This document shows positions 44,803 through 55,882 of a stretch of DNA of 64,000 nt, piece after piece. The position numbers and the translations under genes were made by a program. The stretch comes from Linnemannia elongata (Eukaryota > Mortierellomycota > Mortierellomycetes > Mortierellales > Mortierellaceae). The DNA lies in contig JAXBDG010000011.1 of assembly GCA_036320915.1 (NCBI GenBank), positions 456,501 through 520,500 of the forward strand, in the 5' to 3' direction. The notes beneath the pieces are model-generated. The model was not told the DNA's origin, did no database searches, and saw only the letters and a list, made by a program, of their open reading frames with translations. Numbering within the stretch: position 1 is the stretch's first letter; every line of letters begins with the position of its first letter.

Positions 44803-45087
44803 CGACTCTGGATGGTCTTTCGTGTCCTGCCACATACATCGCCACTCACTCGCCGTCCACAGGCTCTCAGTTTATTTTTGTTCGTGGGCTAACTTCTAAG
44901 AAATATCTTCACTTTCTTCGAGCACAAACGGTAGAACTACCTTTCCCTTCTTCCTGAACGCCTCCCCTCCCTTTTTTTTCTTCTCTTCCCATCACTTTCT
45001 TTGGCGTCTCTTCCCCTCTCTTCAACCTTTTCTCCTCGTTCACAGTTCCATTCTTTTTTTGCACCAGTCTCTCATCCCATCCACAAA
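44665..45087. other. Intergenic region L to M
   Basis: 423 bp with 28 T at 44775-44802 and a C/T-rich leader before gene M; no gene seen. Confidence 0.45.
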
Positions 45088-46578
45088 ATGACAACACTAC
45101 AGCCCTCGGACAAACTGCAGGAAGTTCGCCTAGCCTTCGAGGAAATAGTCATCACTCTCACTATCTATCAGGATTCCGTGACAGGGAAGGAAGTGTTCCT
45201 CTGGCACGAAGTTTGTCTGGCGTTTCCTGAGATCCTCTATCTCCAACATAATATTGATCCGACTAGCAAACTTCCATTCTTGAAGGGCCCTGACTCTGAA
45301 ACGTAAAAAAGTGACTCAAAAAAAAACAGACGACGTAGAAAACATGAATATTTTTGTTTCGGGGGGGGGGGGGGGGGGGGGTCTATTTTATCTAGAAAAT
45401 TAACATGTAATTTTTTGTCGTCCATTGGCTTCAAAAATAGTCTTGAGCCTCGACGGATTGCGGCTGTGCCGGGTGTCATTCTGGAAGCAATCGTCGAGGA
45501 GCCGTCCGTTGAGCTAGACCCTAAGGCTGGCACCAACACAACTCACAAGAAATCTCGGTGGCCAGAGGTCGAAGACAAAGCTATCCCCAGGTATCTCACC
45601 GAAGGACAAACAGAGACCGCGATGGAAAACTACAGCCATATGGAAAACCCGGCCACGGTCGTCCAACGGTCTGGTGCAGCTCAATTTGTTTCCGACGATC
45701 ATACTTCTAAGGCATCATCAAGATGGCCCGTCGCCAGCAAGCGTTCGCCTCAAGTGCAGCTGGACGATTTCGCACAGACGCTCTATAATGCCAGGAACGA
45801 CGATGCCGCTGCACAAGTCAAATTGGGAATGTTGTATCAGGAAGGAAGTGGAGGAGCGGAGAAAAATCTCGGAGAGGCGGTGCATTGGTACCGTAGGGCT
45901 GCAGAGCAAGGAAACGCAGATGGCCAGTACAGAGTCGGAGTCATGCTCTCTCGTGGTTTGGGTGTTCCTCAGAACCAAGAGCTCGCGGTAGGATGGTATA
46001 AAAAGGCGGCCGAGGGTGGAAGCAGTGACGCCCAAAACGACCTCGGTGTTATTTACAAGGCTGGTCTTGGCGACAGCGTAACACAGGACTTTACAACGGC
46101 TCTGGAGTGGTTCATAAAATCAGCAGAGCAAGGGAACCCCAAAGGTCAGACCAGCCTTGGACTCATGTACAAGGACGGACACGGTACTACTCAAGATTAC
46201 TCTAAGTCAATGGAGTGGTTCATGAAGGCGGCCAATGGATATGACCATGCAGAGGCGCAAGTTGGGGTCGGTATGCTGTATGAAGGTGGAGGCGGTGTTC
46301 GTCAGAACTACTTGACCGCCATGAAATGGTACGTGAAGGCGGCAGAACAAGGTTATGACGACGCGCAGTTCAAGATCGGTGACTTGTATTGTTACGGTCA
46401 GGGCGTTCCACAAAGTTTCTCGATGGCGAGAGACTGGTATAGTAAGGCGGCGGAGCAGGGCCATGCGGATGCTAAGGAGAACTTGCTGGAGGTCAAAAAG
46501 TTCTTGCAGGGCAACCCTCAACTACAGCCACAGCCGCCTGCATCCTTGTGGAGCAAAGTTGGAAAGTTGTTTGCATAG
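45088..46578 (+). CDS. Sel1-repeat protein M with divergent N-terminal module
   Basis: Exons 45088-45302 and 45441-46578 (donor GTAAAA, acceptor AAATAG), 450 residues. The module is diverged (ITLTIYQDSVTGKEVFLWHE, ILYLQHN with a short insertion, KLPFLKG). Exon 2 opens LEPRRIAAVPGVILEAIV, most like A and B. One degenerate linker motif remains (TAMENYSHMENP). About six to seven Sel1 repeats follow (GLGVPQNQELAVGWYKKAAE and similar), then a Gln/Pro-rich stretch and a hydrophobic tail LWSKVGKLFA. The intron contains 21 G (45361-45381). Confidence 0.87.
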
Positions 46579-46927
46579 TTCGAAATAAAATTGCCACCTT
46601 GAAGAGTTATATGATTGGTTTGACGGGTTCTAGGAAGCACCAAAAGGGCGAAGGGGACCAGCGGCGCTAAGCGATGTAACTGGATCGTTCCTTGCTGATC
46701 AAACTGAGATCGAAAAGTAAGACCAAAAAGGTTGTGCTGTGATGGAACACTGTAATGCTGTGCTTAGACTTTGATAACGAACAAAGAACAAAAAAAAAAG
46801 GTTCAGCAAGCCACATGGTTGGCGCCAAGAGTATTCGCCTCTTCTTCCTCTTTTATTTTTCTCACGCCAAAAGACCTCGCCTTCATCAGCAACATATACC
46901 CACCATTGACATCGCATACCCCCCCTC
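46579..46927. other. Intergenic region M to N
   Basis: 349 bp carrying the 3' end of M and the promoter of N; no gene seen. Confidence 0.45.
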
Positions 46928-48806
46928 ATGTTGCATTCGGCCGAAGACGACCAGGACGATGTCCAAGTCATCCGACAGGCTAGCAAGAACAGGACAGCAC
47001 ACATCACTAGCCATCAGGACCCTTCGTCAGGAAAACCGATCGTCCTCTGGGGTGACGTTCTGCGGGTATTCCCTGACGCCCTTTACCTTCAACGAGGAAA
47101 ACGAATCATCCCTTTCATGAAAGGGAGCGACTTCAAGGAGTAGGACATTTTTTTTACTTCTTTACCCATATGTGTTTGCAAAATCTAATTCAAGTTTCCT
47201 CTTGTCCTAACAACTTTTGCTATTCTTGTTGAATGGTAGTCTTGACCCGCCACGTATTGCTGCCATACCGAACGTCACTCTGGATGTCATTGTGCATAAC
47301 GATTTGACTCAGGACGCAGAACAGGGACCTTCCAAGACACTCCAGAGCAAGGACGCTGCTGTTACCACAGCAGCCCCAGTCTCGACAGTCAGGAGAAATC
47401 CAGCATATGGAGACGAGTTAGCAGCTCTGGAAAACTACAACCACATCGACCCACCCAGCAACTTTTCAGTAAGGAGGAATGCAGCATATGGAGGTGCTGG
47501 AACGGCAATTGACAAAAGCAGCAGCACACGTATCGAAATGTCTAGCACTGCAGCCCTCGGAAGGAGTCCTGCCTATGGAGACGAACTGGTGGCAATCGAG
47601 GACTATACCCACATTGACCGACCAAACGTTTCGGCTCGTGGACCTCAACTTCACCCCGACAGTCTTGTCAGCGACACTAGTCCTGTGTTGCGACCTCGGA
47701 ATGGTGAGGGTAATCTCTACAAGTATGACTATATCTGGGAGCATGGGTTTGAATCGGGTGAAGTGTTTGAGGATGTATGTGTGTGCGTTACTGTCTGGTA
47801 CTTTCACATTTTTAGTCGTTGTATTGACAACTCTGCCTCACCATTTGATATTTTCGTGTTGTGCTTAAATAATAGTCAGGACCCACCTCGTATTACCGCC
47901 ATAACTAATGCGGTCCTGGACATTGTTGCTGGAGACTCTTCATTAGTCGACGGCGCTCCAAGGCGTCCTCAGGATTCGACGACTGAGGAACCACCTCAAA
48001 AGGAGGTCATCGTGGAAGGCCTGGCTTTCAGCAGAAATTCTGTGTACGGAGGCGATACGTTGACCCGAATGCTTGCCGAGCAAGGAAACCTCGTGGCGCA
48101 GTATGAAACAGGACGTCAGTACGAATGTTGGCTCAATCCCGACTACATCCAAGCTAAGGAGTGGTACCTCAAGGCGGCCAAGCAAGGACATCTCGGGGCT
48201 CAGTGCGCTATAGGTCATTTGTACGAAAAGGGTCTCGGACGTCCGGTGGATCTCAAAAAGGCGTTCGAATGGTACCTCAAGGCAGCCGAAACAGGATATT
48301 CGCCAGCGCAGACGATTCTTGGGGAGTGGTACTGGAACGGCTCGGGGGGCGTGCCAGAGAAGGACCAGTCAAAGTCGTTCGAGTGGTATCTCAAGGCCGC
48401 CGAAGGCGGAAACCCTGTTGCCCAAACACAGGTGGGTGAATTTTACTGCAGTGGATGGGGCGGAGTTCTAAAGGATGAGTTGCAGGCGTTCGTGTGGTTC
48501 ATGAAAGCTGCAGTGCAAGGAAACGCGACCGCGCAACTTCTCGTTGCAGAGATGTATTGCAGTGGATGCGAGAGAGTTTCACGGGATTATAAGAAGGCCA
48601 AGGAGTGGTATCTGAAGGCGGGGGAGGGCGGTGAAGACGATGCTTGGTTATGCCTCCATGGAATTGATAAGATTTTTTTTCAGGAACTATCGCCAGAAGA
48701 ACAACAGCACGAATTACAACGACAAGAAGAGGAACGGCAGCAAAGAGAGCAAGAGCTGATACAAGCAGTTCAACAACGACGAAGGCAGCGACAGAGAAAA
48801 AGTTGA
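46928..48806 (+). CDS. Chimeric Sel1-repeat protein N (fusion of two family members)
   Basis: Exon 1 is 46928-47139 (AHITSHQDPSSGK, DALYLQRGKRIIPFMKG); exon 2 starts at 47240 after GTAGGA...TGGTAG. It begins LDPPRIAAIPNVTLDVIV and carries three J/L-like linker motifs. At about 47720 the sequence changes: a stretch resembling the intron of gene K leads to a second exon-2 start (DPPRITAITNAVLDIVAG, base 47876) and a K-like linker, about six Sel1 repeats and a Gln/Glu/Arg coiled-coil tail. The K-like intron can be spliced (47723-47875, GTATGA...AATAG, 153 nt) or read through, both in frame, giving 541 or 592 residues. Confidence 0.82.
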
Positions 48807-48965
48807 ACTCGTAGAACGCACGCGTAGCACGCATGATAAACATCTCTCTTCATCCTTAATTCTCGAAGGAGGCGGCTGTCGGCTGTTGAGGAGATGGGGG
48901 CGAGAACGAGGAAGGGCTGAGAGAGGCTAAAATTGGCGACATCTGTTAACTCGGCAACGACGACG

Positions 48966-49400
48966 GGGGGTAGGTTGAGCAGGGCCACGTCAAGGCTTTA
49001 GAATGGTTCCGCAGGGGAGCCGAGAAGTGGTATTCGGAAGTACAACGAATAGTCGGATGCTTTTACGAGATCGATCAGGGTGGTCTCGAACGAAGATCCC
49101 GCCCAAGGTACAGAATGGTACAGGGAGACTGCCAAGTAGGGGATACGATCGCCATGCTTGATCTAAGAAACTCTATACGAGGAGCGGCGCGGTGTCCCTC
49201 AGGATTCAGAAGCTCTGCAGCAATACACGAAGGCGAGCAGGAAGGGATCTGCAGATGCGTATTATGCGATCGCGGTGTTTCACGATATGGGCTTGGGTGT
49301 TGGTAGGTTTGCGATGGGGTATCATATCGAAGCAGCCAAGAGGAGCCATAAGCAAGCAACAGAAGATGTTCTGAAGATGCATGGGCTGCGTGAGTATTGA
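48966..49400 (+). pseudogene. Decayed Sel1-repeat gene fragment
   Basis: Translated pieces match Sel1 repeats in different frames: EQGHVKALEWFRRGAEKWY, then DPAQGTEWYRETAK followed by TAG and later TAA, then EERRGVPQDSEALQQYTKAS, GSADAYYAIAVFHDMGLGV and HIEAAKRSHKQATEDVLK, ending TGA at 49400. Two stops and frame changes within about 400 bp, with no start or N-terminal module, mark it as a relic. It lies just beyond gene N at the edge of the family cluster. Confidence 0.8.
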
Positions 49401-49677
49401 GATGTCTTCCAACTTACTTGTAAAGTCTTGAAGTGTAAACCTCTCGATAGAGACAGTTTCGAAAAGATAAGTCATCGACATAGTAATAGAATTCGTTCAT
49501 ATGTGTTTGTATCAGAGTGGAGCGGGTTCTTTTTTTTATATGATATGCAATTGTGTACGTGTGTGTTAGAGTGTGTGTGAGAGTATGTGAGTGAAGAATG
49601 GGATGCGGGTGAATGTCGAAACAAAAAAACAAAAAAGTAAAGTAGTGTAGGTTCTAGAGGAGGTCGCGCTTCTCTCT

Positions 49678-51846
49678 CTAGATCAAATCCATGACATCAA
49701 ACAACATGCTGACACTCTCGCCGTTATGTATCCTGCGGATGGCCTCAGCAAAGATAGGAGCGACGTTGAAGACCTTCATCTTGGGGCAGCCAGCCAAATG
49801 CTCCTCCTGGGGGATACTGTTACTGACAATGACCTGGTCAATGCACGAGTTCTGGATCCTGGTGATGGCGTCTCCAGACATGATGGCGTGGGTGATGATG
49901 GCATAGATCTTTTGTGCTCCGTTCTGCTGAAGGACCTTGGCCGCCTTGGTGATCGTAAACGAGGTATCGGCGATATCATCGACCAAGATGCAGACCTTGT
50001 CCTTGACATCTCCGACCAACATCATGTCCGACTTGTGAGGAGCCTGGATTTGACGACGCTCCTTATGAATCAAAGCAAACTCCATGCCCAGCTTGTCGGC
50101 AATGACGGTCGCACGCTTGGCTCCACCGGCATCGGGCGAGACAACGACGGCGTCCTCCCAATTGGGGATCTTGTCGCGAATGTATTTGACCATCAAAGGC
50201 TGTCCGTACAAGTTGTCGACGGGGATATCAAAGAAGCCCTGGAACTGAGGGTCGTGCAAGTCCATGGTGATAATATGATCAGCACCTATTTTGATTGATT
50301 GCAACCTGAGGTTAGAACAAGGCTTACAATGAAAAAGAACAGCAAACCATAGTCGCCAAAGTCACCACATTGCAGGAGTCCTTACCGGCAGTGACCAAGA
50401 GGTTGGCGATCAAGGTACCGGAGCGAGCAACCCAGTGCTTGTATCCGCCCTTGTGGGGATTGACCTGATCGCTAGTGACACAGTTCTGGGGGTTCATGAC
50501 GGAGGGGTTGCCGTTGGTGGTGGGGAGGAGCAAGTGCGAGGGCTGGGACAAGGCCTGAGGGCGAATTCCACGAGGGGCGAGAAGACGAGGCTTGGTGACC
50601 TCTCCCTCGATTCTTAAGCCAGACATGGCAGGGGCGACTCCATTAGCGCCTCCTGCGGGTGAGAGGGTGGGCGAAGTCGCGGCGGATTCGATGTCCGAGT
50701 TGGACTCGTTGGTGGAATCAAACATCTTGTCGAAGGGGTTCTTGCGGTCGATGCGATCCAAGCTGGGGGTCTGGAGGGGAGTGCCTGCAGGGGTGACGGG
50801 CAAGGAAAAGGGGGTGCTGGCTCCGGTGTATCCAAAGAAGACATTAGGAGGGACGCGCGAGAGGGGCATGCCGTTCTTCTTGTAAGGAGCATCGGGCTGA
50901 CGGGCATAGGGGAAGCAGGGGATGACAGCTGTGATGCGGCGAGCACTGGCGGTCTTGCAAGCAGCTATGATGGTACACGAGGACAAAAGACAGGATGATA
51001 ATGAGTATGGGTGATCAATGAAGCCATTCGTTAGGTTCGACAAAGAGAGCAGTGGGGGGAAGGAAGAAAGTCGAAGCGATTATAAAAGTAGCCATTCGTT
51101 CGTTTTCATCCGTGCATGCGGGGAAGGGAGAGAAAGGAAGGGAGGGGCGACCATGCGTCATTGAACACAGTGGATCATTGAAATGCAGTAATTGGATACT
51201 GAACACGGATACATAAGTAGAGATAGGAGTACTTACCGAGCATGATGAGCAACTCCATCAAGTTATCGTTGACGGCGCCGCATCCAGACTGGATGATGAA
51301 GACATCCTTGTTACGGACACTGTCACCGATCTCAACATTGGTCTCCTTGTTTGCGAACTTTGACAGCTTGACCTGGCCGGGGGAGACACCGAGGCGGGCA
51401 CAGATCTGGTCGACCAAAGCAGGGTGCGAGCTGCCTATAGGATGGGAGATCGTCCGAGGCGGGTGTCGGTATCGATGGGGAGCGAGAATGAAAAGAGAAG
51501 GGGAAGCAAGAAGAGAGTAGAGACGAGTGAGGAGGAGGACTCTCAGGCGACACTCTTCTTTTTTTGTTTTCCATCTTTCCCTCTTGCCCTCCTTCCCTCT
51601 TTCCATCTTTTGTTTTTCCTTGCGGTTGAACCCGAGGGCAGGCGAGGCAGGAGAGAGATATATTATGTCTCAGGGGATGCATCCTCTCCAAGAAGGAAAA
51701 GAGAGGTAGGTGAACCAAAACAAGGCTCTGCTCCGTGGGTTTGCACAAACAAACAGCAGACAAAACAACTAAAAAATTTTCTTTGCTCGAGTTGATCAAA
51801 GTGTGGCCATGGTTAGTTTACCACTGAGCACGACGATGTTGCGCAT
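49678..51846 (-). CDS. PRS: Ribose-phosphate pyrophosphokinase with non-homologous insertion
   Basis: Makes PRPP from ribose 5-phosphate and ATP for nucleotide, His and Trp synthesis. Four exons: 51846-51822, 51434-51237, 50964-50386 and 50285-49678; 469 residues. Core motifs are [81 protein letters not shown] and the PRPP loop [13 protein letters not shown]. An insertion of about 140 residues, Pro/Ser/Ala-rich, separates YARQPDAPY from [15 protein letters not shown]. Such insertions are known in yeast Prs1 and Prs5 subunits, so this is probably a regulatory-type subunit. Exon 1 encodes only eight residues plus one base. Confidence 0.93.
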
Positions 51847-52183
51847 GGTGTAGAATGTAGAGGAAGTAAAGGAAAAGTAAAGAGTGGAGTGAAAGAGAGA
51901 GAGAGGAGAGAAACTCGACACGAGAAGGAGAGAGAGGAAAGGAGGGAAGGTAGCGGTTAAGGTATAAAGGTGGGGAAGTGTGAAGAGTGGGGAGCAAGAA
52001 GGACAAAAAAAAAACCGGCAGCAAAGAGTCATTTTTCATTTAAGGTGTGAGGGGAGGGACTGTTCTCCGGACATTGATGATGATGGATGGTGGCTTGTAG
52101 TCACGTGCATCAAAGGGCAGCAATAAATAGCCAGCAGAGGGGATCATGGCGATGGGCATCATTCCATCTCTTTCTTCCTTACC
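51847..52183. promoter_or_regulatory. Divergent promoter region PRPP synthetase / TFIIA small subunit
   Basis: 337 bp between divergent start codons; purine-rich on the plus strand next to the PRPP synthetase start. No gene seen. Confidence 0.5.
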
Positions 52184-52855
52184 ATGTCGCAGTACTACGA
52201 GCACTACAGAAAGTCCAGGTTAGGAAGCCAAAGGGGTCTGTCATGGTCATTGTTTATTCCATGGTTTATCATGTGCTTTTGCTTAAACAAGAGCTATCTA
52301 CTCTCTTGAATGGTAAAAAAATAATAGCATTGGACTCGCCCTCATCGACTCGCTGGACGAATTGATCCAGTCGGGACACATCAACCCCCAGCTCGCCATG
52401 CGTGTCCTCGCCCAGGTACAGACAATAAGCCCTTCTTCTACTTCTCCTTGTTGTTGAGACACTCCAGCATAAGGAAGAGATAGCTCACGTATATCTTGTT
52501 CTCTGATGACGGTATTAGTTCGATATGAGTATCGCAGATGCACTGAGCAGCCGTGTGCGTAACCGTGCCAACTTCAGGGTAAGCGAAAGACACTATGTCT
52601 GATCTGCTATGTCTGTGTGTGCACGATATCCCCCCTTGTTTTTTTGTGTACTGTTCAAATTCCTTATTGTTTTGTCCTCCACTTCTCTCTCTCCTCCTTG
52701 AAAATGCATAGGCCCACTTGGACAACTATCGGTCGTTGGACGATGTGTGGACTTTTGTGTTGTCGAACCCAACCTTCCGTTTCGAACATGACTCTGTGAC
52801 GGCCGACAAGGTCAAGATTGTTGCTTGCAAGGCCAGGGTTCCTGGTGAAGCGTAA
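52184..52855 (+). CDS. TOA2: Transcription factor IIA small subunit (gamma)
   Basis: Partner of the TFIIA large subunit in stabilising TBP-DNA. Four exons: 52184-52218, 52328-52415, 52519-52578 and 52712-52855; 108 residues, the family size. MSQYYEHYRKSSIGLALIDS and LDELIQSGHINPQLAMRVL form the helical part. RNRANFRAHLDNYRSLDDVW, TFVLSNPTFRF and ADKVKIVACKA form the beta part. The first intron has a weak GTTAGG donor, but the join AGGTTAGG...AATAG restores RKS-SIGLALID. The start matches the conserved N-terminus. Confidence 0.95.
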
Positions 52856-53238
52856 AGAACCAAGGGTTTCTTGGTGGATAACGTCTGAGAATGACTTTGG
52901 GCTGGGTTTGCTGTCCCGTTTTTTGTAGTCCAGTCTGTCTCTGTGGTTCCTTGCTTCCTGTGCTCCTTTGTATTACTATTGCCTCTTTCCCTTTCTTTCC
53001 TTTCTTTTCTTTTTTTCTTTTTCTTTTTTCATTTTCATAATAATAAAGTGTACAGTCAACAGCGAAGCAGTTTAGGTGAGAGTGTGTGGATGGTGATGAA
53101 GTGAGAGAAGGGGCAGGGGTGAGTGGAAATGTGGATAATAGAAGAAGAACAAAAAGAAGAAAAAAGAAGGCGCTGTTCGTTCCATTTCTCCTTCAGCCTT
53201 CACCGCCAACCGTCCCCTCTTGATCAAAAGAAAGTCAC

Positions 53239-53269
<31 letters not shown>

Positions 53270-53419
53270 CATTTATTTCCCGTGCGGGGTCCACACTCCG
53301 ACAGAACACTTCTCTTCTCTTTTCTTCCACTTCTTTCACACTACTACACTACCTTCTGACGTACCATCGCTTGCACCTTACCCCGACCATTTCAACTACA
53401 TTCATCCATTAACACAACC
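52856..53419. other. Intergenic region TFIIA gamma to VAMP7-like gene
   Basis: 564 bp, T-rich 3' part of TFIIA gamma (52985-53035), 26 T at 53244-53269, then a C/T-rich leader. No gene seen. Confidence 0.45.
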
Positions 53420-53525
53420 ATGTCTATTATCTACGCTCTCGTCGCAAGGAGAAGCCTCATCCTCGCTGAATACACGAACTCATCTGGAAACTTCACAACC
53501 GGTACGCCCTCTTCTTCTCTCTCAG

Positions 53526-53559
<34 letters not shown>

Positions 53560-55515
53560 TCTTGGCATACTTTTATGTCCCTGCACCTCCTTGCTCCGTG
53601 ATAAGTAGGCACTGAAGCTACTCAACTCGACACTGACATGCTTCCCTTGACACTTTCACTACTTAGTTACGGAAGCCATCCTGGAAAAGATCCCTCCCAA
53701 CAACTCCAAGCTGACCTACGTCTACGACAGGTAATAAATACACAACCAACAACGGCCGGTCCTTTCCCCCTTCACTCTGGGCCAATATTTTTCAGGAAAG
53801 AAGAATTGACATCATATGTCACTTTTACACTCTTGTCCAATGCCATAATAATTCTTCTGTGGTAAAAAGCGTGGGCCATGACCCTGATCGTGGGCGTGGG
53901 CGTTTTGTTTGTGCTTTGTTGTTCCACCCTGCATTTGGATTAATGCTTCCCCTCCTTCTTTTTCACTGACTCTGTCTGTGTTCTCAATCTCAACAACAAA
54001 CAATCCCTATCATTCATTCTAACACCCCTGCGTTATTTTTATGCCCATGTCTTTTCTTTTGCCATCAACCCTACCCTCCCACTATTGGACTCAACCCAAC
54101 ATATTTCATGGCATAAATTAACCAAATCAACAATAACACATAGATATCTGTTCCACTACATCTGCGAGGATGGATTGACCTACATGTGCATGGCCGACGA
54201 TTCCTTTGGTCGTCGGATCCCCTTTGCATTCTTGCAGGACATCAAAGAAAAATTCTTGACTCAGTATGGACGTGAGCGTGCCTTGAACTCTTTGGTCCCT
54301 TATGGCATGAACGAGTTCTCCAAGACCATTGCCAAGCAGATGGTAAGATATCTTCCATGCAATACTTTCATTAATGCATACCCACACACACGATCTCTTG
54401 GTTTTTTTTGTTAATGTTTCCCGTCGACGGGAAAGTGGCAAGGAAATGGTTGCATGCAGATGGAAGGAATAGAAAGGATGGAGAACAATGGGTCTAACTC
54501 TGTCTACTACTCTCATTTTACATGATTGACATATGTCTTTTGTAGGAGTACTTTTCAACTAACCCAGAGGCAGACAGGATCAAGCAGGTTCAGGGAGAGA
54601 TCGAGCAGGTCAAGGATGTCATGGTTCAAAACATCGGTAAGCAAGACTTCCCTCTTTTCTTCTTGCCTCACTTGAGGATCATCTTATTCGCGCGCTTCAC
54701 TGTTAGCGATCAGCCTACCATTATCCCCCCCCCTCTTTCGCACTCATGACGGGACACACGGATAACTGGACAATTGAGTCTGAACGTTGGCTGACCTGTT
54801 GTTAACGTTACTCCTTTCCACAACTGTCCCCTATCTGTATTCTTTTAGAGCGTGTTCTGGAGCGTGGAGAACGCATTGAGCTGCTCGTAGACAAGACCGA
54901 TAACTTGAACCAGCAGGCTTTTGCATTCAAGAAGCGGAGCACTGCACTTAAGGTAAGCTAGTGAGAACAACAAAACGGCACCAAAACAAGTAAACAAAAG
55001 CAAAAAAAAAACGAAGAGCCAGAAACACACAGGACCAAAGCGCAGCTTTTCGGTCGTTTTGTTAAACCCCCCCCCTTTCTCTCCCCCAAAATGAGCACTG
55101 TACTTTTGGATCTTGAAAGAGTAAAAAACTTTTCGTACTCACTCGATATTTATCATGTACCTATATTTTGACGATTATAGCAAAAGATGTGGTGGAAGAA
55201 CGCCAAGTTGATGGTCATCTTGGTCTTGGTCATCATTGTAAGTTCAAGCAAAGTCGCAATTCTCCCTCTCCTTTCCTACCCTCAATTGGGTGGGATCGCA
55301 GTTTTCCGACAGTATCATCTCGTTGCGAACAGACTGAATTAATTTTGATCCGTGTCCATGCATGGCACATGCTCTATCTCTTTGCTAATATCTCGTCTCT
55401 CCTTCTCACTCCCTTTCATCTGGACGATTTGTAGTTGTTGACCTACCTGATCATCTCGGCGGCCTGCGGATTCCCCACCTGGGCATCATGCCGTCCCTCT
55501 AACAACAACCCCTAA
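53420..55515 (+). CDS. VAMP7: Longin R-SNARE, VAMP7-like
   Basis: Vesicle SNARE for fusion at the vacuole, endosome or plasma membrane. Seven exons: 53420-53501, 53667-53730, 54144-54342, 54546-54636, 54849-54952, 55181-55237, 55435-55515; 225 residues (human VAMP7 is 220). The N-terminal longin domain runs from MSIIYALVARRSLILAEYTN to LVPYGMNEFSKTIAKQM. The R-SNARE motif is DRIKQVQGEIEQVKDVMVQN, then IERVLERGERIELLVDKTDN, with the zero-layer Arg in LERGERIELL. It ends in a membrane anchor LMVILVLVIILLTYLIISAA and a short luminal tail. Intron 1 holds 31 T (53528-53558). Convergent with CCT2. Confidence 0.93.
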
Positions 55516-55882
55516 GGTATCATCCTGCATCCCCCCCCCCCCCCCCCCGGTCTTTGTCGATTCCACACAGTAAATCTCTCTCGCTCTTTTCGTCTTCTTA
55601 CGCACCCTATTACTATATATCTCTCTCTATTGCTCCCTTGTCTCCCCCAGCCTGTGTAAATATCCTGTTTTCTTCCAATACAAAAACGTACATCCTCTTT
55701 GTACAAGAATTCCAATGATGCATTTTGTTTTTAATATTATCCTCAATGATACTGAGTGTCTGGGAATCCGAGGCGGTGGAGATCCCATGTGCCTTTGTAT
55801 TGTGCTGCGATGCATGCTTGCTGAGTCGCATTCTGTCTGTCTGTCTATCCTGCTTTCTGTAATTCTTAATCCACTCCCAAAA
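55516..55882. other. Convergent 3' region VAMP7-like / CCT2
   Basis: 367 bp shared 3' flank with 19 C at 55530-55548. No gene seen. Confidence 0.45.
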
